Shown: positions 8,120-16,574, counted from the first letter of the stretch. The stretch is 64,000 nucleotides of DNA from Nocardioides terrae (GCF_900112345.1 NZ_FOLB01000007.1:172334-236333); one strand, 5' to 3'. Notes: generated by a model from the sequence alone, not told the origin. Numbers and translations are program-made.

Positions 8120-9844
8120 ATGCCTGATCTGCGCTACAAGCCCGAGTTCGCCAAGCGGACCGAGATCCCCCGCCCCAAGCGCGGCGAGGGCCAGTGGGCG
8201 CTCGGCTTCACCGAGCCGCTCAACAAGAACGAGCAGTCCAAGAAGGACGACGACCCGCTGAACGTGCGGGACCGGATCCTCAACATCTACTCCAAGCGCG
8301 GCTTCGACTCGATCGACCCGGCCGACCTGCGCGGCCGCTTCCGCTGGATGGGCCTCTACACCCAGCGCAAGCCGGGCATCGACGGCGGCAAGACCGCGGC
8401 GCTCGGCGAGGAGGAGCTCGACGACCGCTACTTCATGCTGCGGGTCCGCAGTGACGGCGCGCTCCTGTCGCCGGAGGCCGTCCGCGTCCTGGGCACCATC
8501 GGCCAGCGCTTCGCCCGCGACACCGCCGACGTCACCGACCGGGAGAACATCCAGTACCACTGGATCGACATCGAGAACGTCCCGCAGATCTGGGACGAGC
8601 TCGACGCGGTCGGGCTCAACACCCTGGAGGCGTGCGGCGACAGCCCCCGAGGCTTCCTCGGCTCCCCCGTCGCCGGCGTCGCGGCGGACGAGATCATCGA
8701 CGGGACCTGGGCGCTGGAGGAGATCAAGCGGCGCTACATCGGCGACCCGCGCTTCTCGAACTTCCCGCGGAAGTTCAAGACCGGCGTCACCGGCCACCCC
8801 GACCACGACATCGCCCCCGAGATCCAGGACGTCGCCTTCGTCGGCGCCGTCCACCCCGAGCACGGGCCCGGCTTCGATGTCTGGGTGGGCGGCGGCCTCT
8901 CCACCAACCCGCACTTCACCGGCAAGCTGGGCGTCTGGGTCGCGCTCGAGCAGGTGCCCGACGTGTGGGAGGGCGTCGCGGGCATCTTCCGTGACTACGG
9001 CTACCGCCGGCTGCGCTCGAAGGCACGGCTGAAGTTCCTCGTCGCCGACTGGGGCACCGAGAAGTTCCGCGAGGTCCTCGAGAACGAGTACCTCGGCCAG
9101 CCGCTGCTCCGCAACCCGTCGCCGCAGTCCCCGCTGGGCTACCGCGACCACATCGGCGTACACCCGCAGAAGGACGGTCGCCGCTACGTCGGCGTCGCCC
9201 CGACCGTCGGCCGCATCTCCGGCACGCTGCTGGTCCAGCTGGCCGACCTGCTCGACGAGCACGGCGTGGAGGGCATCCGCCTGACGCCGTACCAGAAGAT
9301 CGTGCTCATCGGCGTCGAGCCGGACCGGGTCGACGCGCTCGTCGCCGACCTGGACCGGATCGGGCTCTCGGCGCGGCCCTCCAACTGGCGCCGCAACACC
9401 ATGGCGTGCACGGGCATCGAGTTCTGCAAGCTCGCCATCGTCGACACCAAGCAGCGCTCGGCCGACCTGATCGCCGAGCTCGAGCGCCGCTTCCCGCAGC
9501 TCGATGCGACGATCACCGTGAACGTCAACGGCTGCCCGAACGCCTGCGCCCGCACCCAGCTCGCCGACATCGGCCTGAAGGGGCAGCTCGTGGTGGACCG
9601 CGACGGCAACCAGGTCGAGGGCTTCCAGGTCCACCTGGGCGGCGCGGTCGGCGTGCAGGCCAACTTCGGTCGCAAGCTGCGCGCGCACAAGGTGACCAGC
9701 GTCGACCTCGACGACTACGTCTCCACCCTGGTGACCAACTACCTCTCCGATCGCGAGACCGGCGAGACGTTCACGACCTGGGTGCTGCGGGCCGACGAGG
9801 CCCTGGTCCGCGGCGACAAGGTCCTCGAGGAGGTGCTGGCATGA
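8120..9844 (+). CDS. sir: Ferredoxin-dependent sulfite reductase (siroheme/4Fe-4S)
   Basis: 574 residues, the size of NirA/SirA of mycobacteria. It reduces sulfite to sulfide with six electrons from ferredoxin. Two ferrodoxin-like half-domains are followed by siroheme/4Fe-4S segments. The cluster ligands are C430 and C436 (CTGIEFC) and C472 and C476 (NGCPNAC). Y80 and C172 are 92 residues apart, the same spacing as the Tyr69-Cys161 crosslink of M. tuberculosis SirA, which favours sulfite over nitrite as substrate. Context agrees: cysH overlaps its stop (ATGA) and a sirohydrochlorin chelatase follows. The leader peptide lies upstream. Confidence 0.93.
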   Translation: MPDLRYKPEFAKRTEIPRPKRGEGQWALGFTEPLNKNEQSKKDDDPLNVRDRILNIYSKRGFDSIDPADLRGRFRWMGLYTQRKPGIDGGKTAALGEEELDDRYFMLRVRSDGALLSPEAVRVLGTIGQRFARDTADVTDRENIQYHWIDIENVPQIWDELDAVGLNTLEACGDSPRGFLGSPVAGVAADEIIDGTWALEEIKRRYIGDPRFSNFPRKFKTGVTGHPDHDIAPEIQDVAFVGAVHPEHGPGFDVWVGGGLSTNPHFTGKLGVWVALEQVPDVWEGVAGIFRDYGYRRLRSKARLKFLVADWGTEKFREVLENEYLGQPLLRNPSPQSPLGYRDHIGVHPQKDGRRYVGVAPTVGRISGTLLVQLADLLDEHGVEGIRLTPYQKIVLIGVEPDRVDALVADLDRIGLSARPSNWRRNTMACTGIEFCKLAIVDTKQRSADLIAELERRFPQLDATITVNVNGCPNACARTQLADIGLKGQLVVDRDGNQVEGFQVHLGGAVGVQANFGRKLRAHKVTSVDLDDYVSTLVTNYLSDRETGETFTTWVLRADEALVRGDKVLEEVLA

Positions 9845-10584
9845 GCGCCAGCACGACGCTCGCGCGCAACAACCGCGGGGCGCAGACCGACGGGCGGACC
9901 CCCGAGGAGCTGCGCGAGATCGTGTCGCACTGGGGCGCCGAGCTCGAGCTGGCACCGGCGGAGACGATCATCGAATGGGCGGCTGCCACGTTCGGCGAGC
10001 GCTTCTGCGTGACGTCGTCGATGGGCGACGCAGTGCTCGCGGACCTGGCGGCGAAGGTGGTGCCCGGGATCGACGTCGTCTTCCTCGACACCGGCTACCA
10101 CTTCGTGGAGACGATCGGCACCCGCGACGCCGTCGCCGCGACGCTCGACGTCAACCTGATCACCATCACCCCGGTGCAGTCCGTGGCCGAGCAGGACGCG
10201 ACGTACGGCAAGGACCTCTACCGCACCGACCCCGACCTGTGCTGCCAGCTGCGCAAGGTGCGGCCGCTCCAGCAGGGCCTGGAGGGGTACGACGCCTGGG
10301 CGACCGGGCTGCGCCGCGCGGAGACCCACAACCGGGTGATCGCCCCCGTCATCGGCTGGGACGCCAAGAAGGGCAAGGTCAAGGTCTCGCCGATCGCCCG
10401 ATGGTCCGACGAGCAGGTCGAGCGCTACATCGCCGACCACGGCGTCCTGGTGAACCCGCTCGTCTACGACGGCTATCCATCCATCGGGTGCGCTCCGTGC
10501 ACACGCCGTGTCGCCCCCGGCGAGGACCCGCGCAGCGGGCGCTGGGCCGGCACCGGCAAGACCGAGTGCGGGATCCACACGTGA
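9841..10584 (+). CDS. cysH: Adenylyl-sulfate reductase (thioredoxin-dependent, 4Fe-4S type)
   Basis: 247 residues, PAPS-reductase fold. It reduces activated sulfate to sulfite, the substrate of the enzyme encoded just upstream. The 4Fe-4S ligands C134-C135 (DLCCQLRK) and C217-x-x-C220 (GCAPC), plus catalytic C243 in the tail ECGIH, are all present. The iron-sulfur motif points to APS rather than PAPS as substrate. Its ATG overlaps the sulfite reductase TGA by 4 bp, so the two are coupled. No cysD/cysN sulfate adenylyltransferase genes follow; those must be elsewhere. Confidence 0.94.
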   Translation: MSASTTLARNNRGAQTDGRTPEELREIVSHWGAELELAPAETIIEWAAATFGERFCVTSSMGDAVLADLAAKVVPGIDVVFLDTGYHFVETIGTRDAVAATLDVNLITITPVQSVAEQDATYGKDLYRTDPDLCCQLRKVRPLQQGLEGYDAWATGLRRAETHNRVIAPVIGWDAKKGKVKVSPIARWSDEQVERYIADHGVLVNPLVYDGYPSIGCAPCTRRVAPGEDPRSGRWAGTGKTECGIHT

Positions 10585-10675
10585 TGGCCACCCGCACCGC
10601 CATCCTCCGGGACGCGACTCCCCCTTCTCCCTCGGGCCCACACCCCGGCCCATCGCACGAAAGGCACGCCCGACC

Positions 10676-11419
10676 ATGGCTGCTCCCGCTCTGATCGCCC
10701 TGGCGCACGGATCGCGCGACCCGCGCTCGGCCGCAACCGTCACCGCTCTCGTCGAGGAGGTGCGCGCCCAGCGCCCCGACCTCCGGGTCGCCGAGGCGTT
10801 CCTCGAGCTCGCCTCCCCGTCCTTCCACGACGTCGTCAAGAAGCTCGTCCGCGAGGGCCACGAGGAGATCGTCGTCGTCCCGCTGCTGCTGACCGAGGCC
10901 TACCACGCCAAGGTCGACGTCCCGTCGGTCGTCGCCGAGGCAGCGGAACGGCACCCGTCGGTCAAGATCCGCGCGACGGCGGTCCTCGGTCACGAGGCGC
11001 GCTTCCTCGAGATCATCGACGAGCGCCTGCGCGCAGCGCTCGGCAAGGCACGGGTACGCGAGCTCGACGCCCTGGTCCTGGCCGCGGCCGGCTCCAGCGA
11101 CCCGCTCGCCAACGCGTCCATCGCCCGGCTGGCCCGCCTCTGGGGTGCGCACCACAAGCTCCCCGTCGTCGCGGCCTACGCCTCGGCGACGCCGCCGACC
11201 ACCGGTGAGGCGGTGCGGGCCTTCCGCGCCCAGGGTCGCCGCCACATCGCCGTCGCGTCGCTCTTCCTGGCCCCGGGCTGGCTGCCCGACCGTGCCGCCG
11301 AGCTCGCGCTCGAGGCCGGTGCCATCGCCGTCGCCGAGCCGCTCGGCGCCCACCCGGAGATCGCCCGCACGGTCCTCGCCCGCTACGCCGTCGGCGCCGT
11401 CGAGCTCGTCCCCGTCTGA
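10676..11419 (+). CDS. Sirohydrochlorin chelatase (CbiX/SirB family)
   Basis: 247 residues with two similar alpha/beta halves. The first begins LIALAHGSRDPRS (metal-binding His10) and the second carries a matching core (LVLAAAGSSDPLAN). The family inserts Fe2+ (or Co2+) into sirohydrochlorin; beside a siroheme enzyme the iron role is the natural reading. The second metal-site His lies near LLTEAYHAKVDVP. I start at ATG 10676 because the residues before it are a proline/arginine-rich shadow and the fold begins there. It lies 91 bp after cysH on the same strand and is likely in the same transcript. Confidence 0.88.
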   Translation: MAAPALIALAHGSRDPRSAATVTALVEEVRAQRPDLRVAEAFLELASPSFHDVVKKLVREGHEEIVVVPLLLTEAYHAKVDVPSVVAEAAERHPSVKIRATAVLGHEARFLEIIDERLRAALGKARVRELDALVLAAAGSSDPLANASIARLARLWGAHHKLPVVAAYASATPPTTGEAVRAFRAQGRRHIAVASLFLAPGWLPDRAAELALEAGAIAVAEPLGAHPEIARTVLARYAVGAVELVPV

Positions 11420-11428
11420 CCGCCCGCC

Positions 11429-11609
11429 GAGGAGTCAATCCCTCACTGTCGAGGAGTCAATCCCTCATCATCGAGGGGTCAATCCGATTGACCGGTCGGT
11501 GCGCAGGGGTTGACTCCTCGGGGCGCAGGGGTTGACTCCTCGGTACGCAGGGGGTGACTCCTCGGTGCGCAGAGGGTGACTCCTCGGTGCGCAGGGACTG
11601 ACTCCTCGG
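11429..11609. repeat. Opposed arrays of 22-bp repeats between convergent genes
   Basis: Three plus-oriented 22-bp units start at 11429, 11451 and 11473 (core GAGGAGTCAATCCCT; the third is degenerate). After a 5-bp centre, five units in the opposite orientation start at 11500, 11522, 11544, 11566 and 11588 (core AGGGGTTGACTCCTC with variants). Opposed copies can pair into one or several long hairpins. The array starts 10 bp after the chelatase gene and ends 6 bp before the stop of the DUF3037 gene, so it may act as a bidirectional terminator. It has no spacers and is not a CRISPR. Confidence 0.85.
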
Positions 11610-11614
11610 GCGCG

Positions 11615-12037
11615 TCAGGAGACGAGGCGCGCCACGAGGCGGTCGAGCTCGGCGCGGGGGTCGGCGGTGACTCCACCGTGGACCGGGCCGGGCTGCAGGA
11701 CGGTGCTGCGGGGCGCCTTGAGGAAGCCGAAGCGCGAGCTCTGGGTGTCGGCGAGCACGCGGACGCCGTACGCCGTGGCGCGGGTCGCCTCGGCGTAGGC
11801 GCCGTGCGCCTCGCCGGCGCAGACCAGCTCGACGGCGGCGAGTGCGGCTCTCACCGACGGCAGGTCGAGATCCGGCGCGAGCGCTCGCAGCCGGGCCTCG
11901 TCGACGTGCCAGCCGACGTCGAGGAACTCGTGGTCGGGGCAGTAGAGCACCACGCCCACGTTGACGAACTCCTCGCGCTCGACGCGCGGGACGCACCGCA
12001 GGACGGTGTATTGGTAGGGCGACAACGTCTCGCTCAT
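11615..12037 (-). CDS. DUF3037 family protein
   Basis: 140 residues, soluble, no signal or membrane segment. It opens with YQYTVLRCVPRVEREEFVNVGVVLYC, the hallmark of DUF3037, which also contains a FLKAPR motif near the end. Function is unknown. Its ATG overlaps the stop of the HipA-like kinase by 4 bp, a pairing I recognise from other actinobacteria, so the two proteins probably work together. It is the last gene of the recA operon. A minus-strand start at 12037 is fixed by the overlap and the domain start. Confidence 0.85.
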   Translation of the reverse strand: MSETLSPYQYTVLRCVPRVEREEFVNVGVVLYCPDHEFLDVGWHVDEARLRALAPDLDLPSVRAALAAVELVCAGEAHGAYAEATRATAYGVRVLADTQSSRFGFLKAPRSTVLQPGPVHGGVTADPRAELDRLVARLVS

Positions 12038-12795
12038 GCCGGCAGCCACCCCCTGCCGCCGTCGAGGCGCGCCCTGAGGAACGCGACGTACCGAGCCCGG
12101 ACCGCCGCCGGGTCGTCCGCCCCGTGCACCGGCTCCAGCCAGCCGTCGGGCACGTCGCCGGTGACGGCGCGCAGGACATCGTCGTCGAGGCGTCGCGCCA
12201 GCTCCTTGTCCTGCAGGGCGGCCTGGTCGGCGTGCTCGCGCAGGACGTGCTCGCTGATGTCGAAGGGCTGGGCGGCGAACCGCTCCGGGCTGCCGGGTCC
12301 GCCCGGCCACGAGTGGTGGAAGTAGAGCGAGGCGCCGTGGTCGATCGCCTGCATCGTCCCGCCCCACACCAGGAGGTTCGGGTTGCGCCAGCTGCGGTCG
12401 ACGTTGGCGGTGAGCGCGTCGAGCCAGAGGACGCGGCCGGCGAGCTCGGGGTCGGGCTGGTAGGAAGCGTCATAGCCGAAGGATCCGGGCAGGAAGTCGA
12501 TGCCGAGGTTGGAACCGCTGCTGGCGTTGAGCAGGTCCTGGACCTCCTCGTCGGCCTCGTAGCGGGCGATCTGCGGGTCGAGGTCGAGCTCCACCTGGTC
12601 GGGGGTGGGTACGTCGAGTGCGCGCGCGAGACCCGCCACGATGACCTCGGCGACGAGGACGCGAAGACCCTGCCCCGCGCCCCGGAACTTGCAGACGTAG
12701 GTGCCGAGGTCGTCACCCTCGACGATGCCGGGGAGGCTGCCTCCCTCGCGCAGCGGTGTGACGTAGCGGGTCACCCGGACCCTGGGCAGCGTCAC
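12034..12795 (-). CDS. HipA-like kinase (HipA_2 family)
   Basis: 253 residues, smaller than E. coli HipA (440). It matches the HipA_2-type kinase core: VCKFRGAGQG gives the ATP-binding lysine K36, LDALTANVDR gives catalytic N131 and D133, and AIDHGASLYF (D152) is the DFG-like metal motif. All key residues look intact, so kinase activity is likely; the substrate is unknown. No HipB antitoxin is adjacent, so this is not a classic toxin-antitoxin pair. GTG 12795 overlaps the PPK2 stop by 4 bp, and its stop overlaps DUF3037, placing it inside the recA transcript. Confidence 0.83.
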   Translation of the reverse strand: MTLPRVRVTRYVTPLREGGSLPGIVEGDDLGTYVCKFRGAGQGLRVLVAEVIVAGLARALDVPTPDQVELDLDPQIARYEADEEVQDLLNASSGSNLGIDFLPGSFGYDASYQPDPELAGRVLWLDALTANVDRSWRNPNLLVWGGTMQAIDHGASLYFHHSWPGGPGSPERFAAQPFDISEHVLREHADQAALQDKELARRLDDDVLRAVTGDVPDGWLEPVHGADDPAAVRARYVAFLRARLDGGRGWLPA

Positions 12796-13646
12796 GCGTG
12801 GCTCTCCCCCACTGTGTCGGCCGCGAGCCGCCGGCGCTCGGCCTCGACGTCGAAGTCGGCCTTCGGCCAGTCGAGGTCCATCGACTCGAACGTCTCCAGG
12901 AGGATCTGCCCGATCGCGAGGTTGCGGTACCACTTCCGGTCGCTCGGCACGACGTACCACGGGGCGACGTCGGTGTTCGTGCGCTCCAGCGCGATCTCGT
13001 AGGCACGGGTGTAGTCGTCCCACAGCTGGCGCTCGTCGACGTCGCCCGGGTTGTACTTCCAGTGCTTCGTCGGGTCGTCGAGACGCGCCAGCAGTCGCTC
13101 CTTCTGCTCCGCGGGCGAGATGTGGAGCATGCACTTCAGGATCACGATGCCCTTGTCGACGAGTTGCTGCTCGAAGTCGTTGATCGCGCCGTACCGCCGC
13201 TCGATCTCGTCCGCTGGAGCCAGGCTCCGGACCCGCGCGATGAGCACGTCCTCGTAGTGCGACCTGTCGAACACGCCGACGTAGCCCAGCGCCGGGACCG
13301 CCTTCTCGATCCGCCACAGGAAGTCGTGCGCCCGCTCCTGCTTCGTCGGCGCCTTGAACGAGGTGATGCGGACGCCGACCGGGTCGACGAGCCCGACGGT
13401 GTGCTTCAGCACGCCCCCCTTGCCGGAGGTGTCCATCCCCTGCAGGACCAGCAGGACTCCACGGGCGTCGGCGACGTCGCGCTGGGCGTAGAGCCGGGTC
13501 TGCAGGTCGAGCAGGCGCGGGCCCAGACCGGCCAGGGTCTTCTCGCCGCCCGACTTGCCGCCCTTGAAGTTGGGCTTCGCGTTGGTCGACCAGGCCGAGA
13601 GGTCGACCGGTCCGGACGGGAGCCGCAGCTCGTCGAGGAAGGTCAC
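12792..13646 (-). CDS. ppk2: Polyphosphate kinase 2 family protein
   Basis: 284 residues. Walker A is GMDTSGKGG (70-78) and the family motif FDRSHYEDVL (D127, R128) is present, with a lid region rich in Arg. PPK2 enzymes transfer phosphate between polyphosphate and nucleotides; this length and the single domain suit the class that phosphorylates nucleoside mono- or diphosphates, but which one cannot be told. The start is GTG 13646, overlapping the recX TGA by 4 bp. Co-transcription with recA suggests nucleotide or polyphosphate use during DNA-damage stress (inference). Confidence 0.88.
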   Translation of the reverse strand: MTFLDELRLPSGPVDLSAWSTNAKPNFKGGKSGGEKTLAGLGPRLLDLQTRLYAQRDVADARGVLLVLQGMDTSGKGGVLKHTVGLVDPVGVRITSFKAPTKQERAHDFLWRIEKAVPALGYVGVFDRSHYEDVLIARVRSLAPADEIERRYGAINDFEQQLVDKGIVILKCMLHISPAEQKERLLARLDDPTKHWKYNPGDVDERQLWDDYTRAYEIALERTNTDVAPWYVVPSDRKWYRNLAIGQILLETFESMDLDWPKADFDVEAERRRLAADTVGESHA

Positions 13647-14263
13647 GCCTCGGATTCTGGCATGTCGGCGAGCTCGCTCAGCTCGGCACGCACGATCCGC
13701 ATGGCCAGACCGGGCGGATAGCCCTTGCGGGCGAGCATCCCGACCAGCCTCCGCGCCTTGGTGGTGTCGTCGAGCCTGCTCATGGTGCGCAGCTTGCGCT
13801 GGACCAAGGACCGGGCGGCGGCCTCCTCGTCGGCCGGGTCGAGCTCGTCCAGCGCCTCACGGGCGACCTCGTCGGCGATGCCCTTGCGGCGCAGCTCCTG
13901 GGCGAGGGCTCGGCGCGCGAGCCCTTTCGAGGACTGCCTGCTGCTCGCCCAGAGCTTCGCGAAGGCCTCGTCGTCGACGAGGCCGACCTCCTCGAACCGG
14001 TCGAGCAGCCGGGTCGCGATCTCCTCGGGCACGTTGCGCTTGGCCAGCCGGTCGGCGAGCTCCTTGCGGCTGCGCGCCTGACCGGTCAGCTGGTCGAGCA
14101 GGATCTTGCGGGCCACCGACTCGGGTTCGGCCTCGGGACCGCGGGTGACCTCGTCCTCAGGAGGCGCGACCTCGGTCTCGCGGCGCGTCCAGGCGTCGAC
14201 GCCGAGGGTGACGTCCCCGACCCACTCGGGGACGTCACCTCCGAGCCACGGATCAGAAGTCAT
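13643..14263 (-). CDS. recX: Regulatory protein RecX
   Basis: 206 residues. After an acidic, low-complexity N-terminus (about 1-55) come the RecX helical repeats, with [33 protein letters not shown] and [15 protein letters not shown] as typical pieces. RecX binds RecA filaments and limits their activity. The ATG at 14263 lies 11 bp inside the 3' end of recA, a tight actinobacterial arrangement. The longer upstream frame is antisense-like and was not used. Confidence 0.9.
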   Translation of the reverse strand: MTSDPWLGGDVPEWVGDVTLGVDAWTRRETEVAPPEDEVTRGPEAEPESVARKILLDQLTGQARSRKELADRLAKRNVPEEIATRLLDRFEEVGLVDDEAFAKLWASSRQSSKGLARRALAQELRRKGIADEVAREALDELDPADEEAAARSLVQRKLRTMSRLDDTTKARRLVGMLARKGYPPGLAMRIVRAELSELADMPESEA

Positions 14264-15314
14264 CGACGCCGATGGGAGCGTCCGGCAGGTCGGTGCCCTC
14301 CGGGGCGTCGACGGTGGGACCGACACCGAGCTTCTCGAGGATCTTCTTCTCGAGCTCGTTGGCCAGGTCGGGGTTGTCCCGCAGGAAGGTGCGGGCGTTC
14401 TCCTTGCCCTGGCCGAGCTGGTCGCCCTCGTAGGTGAACCAGGCGCCGGCCTTGCGGACGAGACCGGCCTCGACACCGACGTCGATGAGGCCACCCTCGC
14501 GACTGATCCCCTTGCCGTACATGATGTCGAACTCGGCCTGCTTGAACGGCGGGGCCACCTTGTTCTTGACGACCTTGACCCGGGTGCGGTTGCCGACCAT
14601 GTCGGTGCCGTCCTTGAGGGTCTCGATCCGGCGCACGTCGAGACGCACCGAGGCGTAGAACTTCAGCGCCCGACCACCGGTCGTGGTCTCGGGCGAGCCG
14701 AACATGACGCCGATCTTCTCGCGGAGCTGGTTGATGAAGATGGCCGTGGTGCCCGCTCCGTTGAGCGCACCGGTCATCTTGCGCAGCGCCTGGCTCATCA
14801 GGCGGGCCTGGAGGCCGACGTGGCTGTCGCCCATCTCGCCCTCGATCTCGGCCCGGGGCACGAGCGCGGCCACGGAGTCGATGACGATGAGGTCGAGCGC
14901 GCCCGAGCGGATCAGCATGTCGGCGATCTCGAGGGCCTGCTCACCGGAGTCCGGCTGGCTGACCAGCAGGGCGTCGGTGTCGACGCCGAGGGCCTTGGCG
15001 TACTCCGGGTCGAGGGCGTGCTCGGCGTCGATGAACGCCACGACGCCGCCACCGCGCTGGGCGCTCGCCACGGCGTGCAGGGCGACAGTGGTCTTACCGG
15101 AGGACTCCGGACCGTAGATCTCCACGACACGGCCGCGTGGGAGGCCACCGATGCCGAGCGCGACGTCGAGCGCGATCGCCCCGGTCGGGATCACCTCCAG
15201 CGGGGCACGGGAGTCATCGCCCAGCCGCATGACCGAGCCCTTGCCGAACTGCTTCTCGATGTTGGCGAGTGCGGCGTCCAGGGCCTTCTCGCGGTCTCCT
15301 CCACCAGCCATCAT
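14253..15314 (-). CDS. recA: Recombinase RecA
   Basis: 353 residues from ATG 15314. It forms filaments on single-stranded DNA, drives strand exchange and triggers LexA self-cleavage. Walker A is GPESSGKT (68-75), the loop [12 protein letters not shown] and the C-terminal acidic tail are present, and no intein interrupts it. I choose 15314 (or 15311) over GTG 15356 because AGGAAGG sits about 4-5 nt upstream and family members begin [14 protein letters not shown]. It heads an operon of overlapping genes. Two damage-type promoter signals lie upstream (separate entries). Confidence 0.96.
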   Translation of the reverse strand: MMAGGGDREKALDAALANIEKQFGKGSVMRLGDDSRAPLEVIPTGAIALDVALGIGGLPRGRVVEIYGPESSGKTTVALHAVASAQRGGGVVAFIDAEHALDPEYAKALGVDTDALLVSQPDSGEQALEIADMLIRSGALDLIVIDSVAALVPRAEIEGEMGDSHVGLQARLMSQALRKMTGALNGAGTTAIFINQLREKIGVMFGSPETTTGGRALKFYASVRLDVRRIETLKDGTDMVGNRTRVKVVKNKVAPPFKQAEFDIMYGKGISREGGLIDVGVEAGLVRKAGAWFTYEGDQLGQGKENARTFLRDNPDLANELEKKILEKLGVGPTVDAPEGTDLPDAPIGVDDF

Positions 15315-15403
15315 GTTCCTTCCTGCCTGGACCTTGGGTCCGGGAGCCTTTGCCACTGTTCCTCATGCCTTCGTTGGGTTGGGTGTCCGTGTCGTCGTGC
15401 GTG

Positions 15404-15426
15404 ACGCTAGACGGGACCGCCGACAA
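15404..15426 (-). promoter_or_regulatory. PafBC-type (RecA-NDp) promoter of recA
   Basis: Read on the minus strand: TTGTCGGCG (15426-15418), 8 nt, TAGCGT (15409-15404). This matches the SOS-independent mycobacterial damage promoter consensus tTGTCRGtg-N8-TAnnnT, recognised through the PafB/PafC activator. Transcription would begin near 15397, giving an untranslated leader of about 83 nt to the recA ATG. Confidence 0.78.
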
Positions 15427-15496
15427 CCTTCGATCACGGCTTGTCGGGCCTGTGGAATGCGTGGACCGGAGCGCCGCCTGTGTACACAATCTAGCC

Positions 15497-15510
15497 CGAA
15501 CAGATGTTCG
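15497..15510 (-). promoter_or_regulatory. LexA-binding SOS box upstream of recA
   Basis: CGAACAGATGTTCG contains a perfect GAAC-N4-GTTC, the actinobacterial SOS box. A minus-strand TAGATT at 15493-15488 just downstream could be the -10 of the LexA-controlled promoter. The box is about 185 bp from the recA ATG, upstream of the PafBC-type promoter, giving the same two-promoter order as mycobacterial recA. Confidence 0.85.
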
Positions 15511-15541
15511 ATGCGCCTATTGGTGCGTGCGGCGTGTCGCG

Positions 15542-15736
15542 TCAGCGCTCGCTGGCCGGCAGCCTCAGGGCCTGGTGCACGGCGCGCCAGACCTCCTTGG
15601 GCGTGAACCCGGCGTCCAAGGCCTGTCGAACGGTCCGTCCCCCGAGCTCGCCGAGCACGAACTGGTCGGCCCAGACCTGGTAGTACCCCGGCCCGAGGGC
15701 GTGCTCCATACGCGCCCAGAACTCCGTGTGCCTCAC
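15542..15736 (-). CDS. DUF3046 family protein
   Basis: 64 residues beginning MRHTEFWARMEHALG (GTG start) and ending with ALRLPASER. DUF3046 proteins are short, actinobacteria-specific and almost always lie just upstream of recA, as here. Function is unknown. GGGGAG about 5 nt before the GTG is a reasonable ribosome site. It lies about 230 bp upstream of recA with the SOS box in between, so it is not under that box. Confidence 0.88.
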   Translation of the reverse strand: MRHTEFWARMEHALGPGYYQVWADQFVLGELGGRTVRQALDAGFTPKEVWRAVHQALRLPASER

Positions 15737-15761
15737 GCCGCTCCCCCACTCGACTCGGTGC

Positions 15762-16574
15762 TCACGTCAGCAACAACCTATCCAGGCGTCGCCGGACGAC
15801 GAGCAGGCCGGCCACCCCCAGCGCGACGAGGTAGAGCACCGACACCGGCGACCCCCACGACACCGCTCCGGTGGTGAGCTCGCGACAGAGCACGACGCCG
15901 CGGTAGAGGGGCGTCACCTCGACCAACCACCGCAGCCACTCCGGGTAGGCGGTGACGGGGAAGAAGGTGGCCGAGAACAGGAACATCGGCAGCATGCCGA
16001 GGGTGACGTACTCGAAGTCCTGCCACGACCGCATGAAGGTGGTGAGCGCCATGCCGACGGCTCCGAAGGCGAGCCCGATCAGCAGGGCGGCCGGCACGAC
16101 CAGCACGGCCCACCACGAGCCGACCAGGCCCATCGCCACCATCACGAGCACGAACGCGGTCGAGTAGACGCCGCCCCGCAGCAACGACCAGGCGAGCTCG
16201 CCGCGGGCGACGTCGAGGGTCGACAACGGCGTGGCGAGCATCTGGTCGAAGAGCTTGTTGTACTTGAGCTTGAAGAAGAAGTTGAAGGTCGCGTCGAGGA
16301 GGGCGCCGTTCATCGCCGACGCCGCGACCATGCCGGGGGCGACGAAGTCGCGGTAGGCGATCGGCTCGCCGTTGAAGTCGAAGCCGTGCACGATCCGGCC
16401 GACGCCGATCCCGATCGAGAACAGGTAGAAGACGGGCTCGAGGAAGCCGGTCGCGAAGACGGTCCAGGCCCGACGGTAGGCCAGCAGGTTGCGGTAGAGC
16501 AGCAGGGAGACCGCCTCGTCGGCGCGCAGCGGTCGGGCGACGGCGGTGTTGAGCGCGGCGTTGACGAGTGCCAT
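15762..16574 (-). CDS. ABC-2 type transporter permease
   Basis: 270 residues with six hydrophobic spans and the conserved ABC-2 loop around YRDFVAPGMVAASAM and LFDQMLATPLSTLDVARGEL. It is the third gene of an exporter operon; its ATG overlaps the stop of the other permease by one base (TGATG). It shares the PGMVAA(S/Q)AM and ATP/ASP-L motifs with that permease, so the pair is likely a heterodimer. Substrate unknown; DrrAB-like drug export and polysaccharide or lipid export are all possible. Confidence 0.88.
   Translation of the reverse strand: MALVNAALNTAVARPLRADEAVSLLLYRNLLAYRRAWTVFATGFLEPVFYLFSIGIGVGRIVHGFDFNGEPIAYRDFVAPGMVAASAMNGALLDATFNFFFKLKYNKLFDQMLATPLSTLDVARGELAWSLLRGGVYSTAFVLVMVAMGLVGSWWAVLVVPAALLIGLAFGAVGMALTTFMRSWQDFEYVTLGMLPMFLFSATFFPVTAYPEWLRWLVEVTPLYRGVVLCRELTTGAVSWGSPVSVLYLVALGVAGLLVVRRRLDRLLLT

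Noticed and set aside
10584..10694. 36-codon ORF coupled to the cysH stop by TGATG
   Set aside because: Pro/His-rich low-complexity product, no ribosome site of its own, and it runs into the chelatase start. Kept only as a possible coupling device.
11429..11609. CRISPR array
   Set aside because: The units abut directly with no variable spacers and they change orientation at the centre; no cas genes are nearby.
12034..12795. A HipAB toxin-antitoxin module
   Set aside because: There is no HipB-like HTH gene beside the kinase; the neighbours are PPK2 and DUF3037.
14264..14494. An N-terminal extension of recX
   Set aside because: The extra residues are Ser/Arg-rich antisense-like translation of recA in another frame. 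The ATG at 14263 gives a normal-length RecX.
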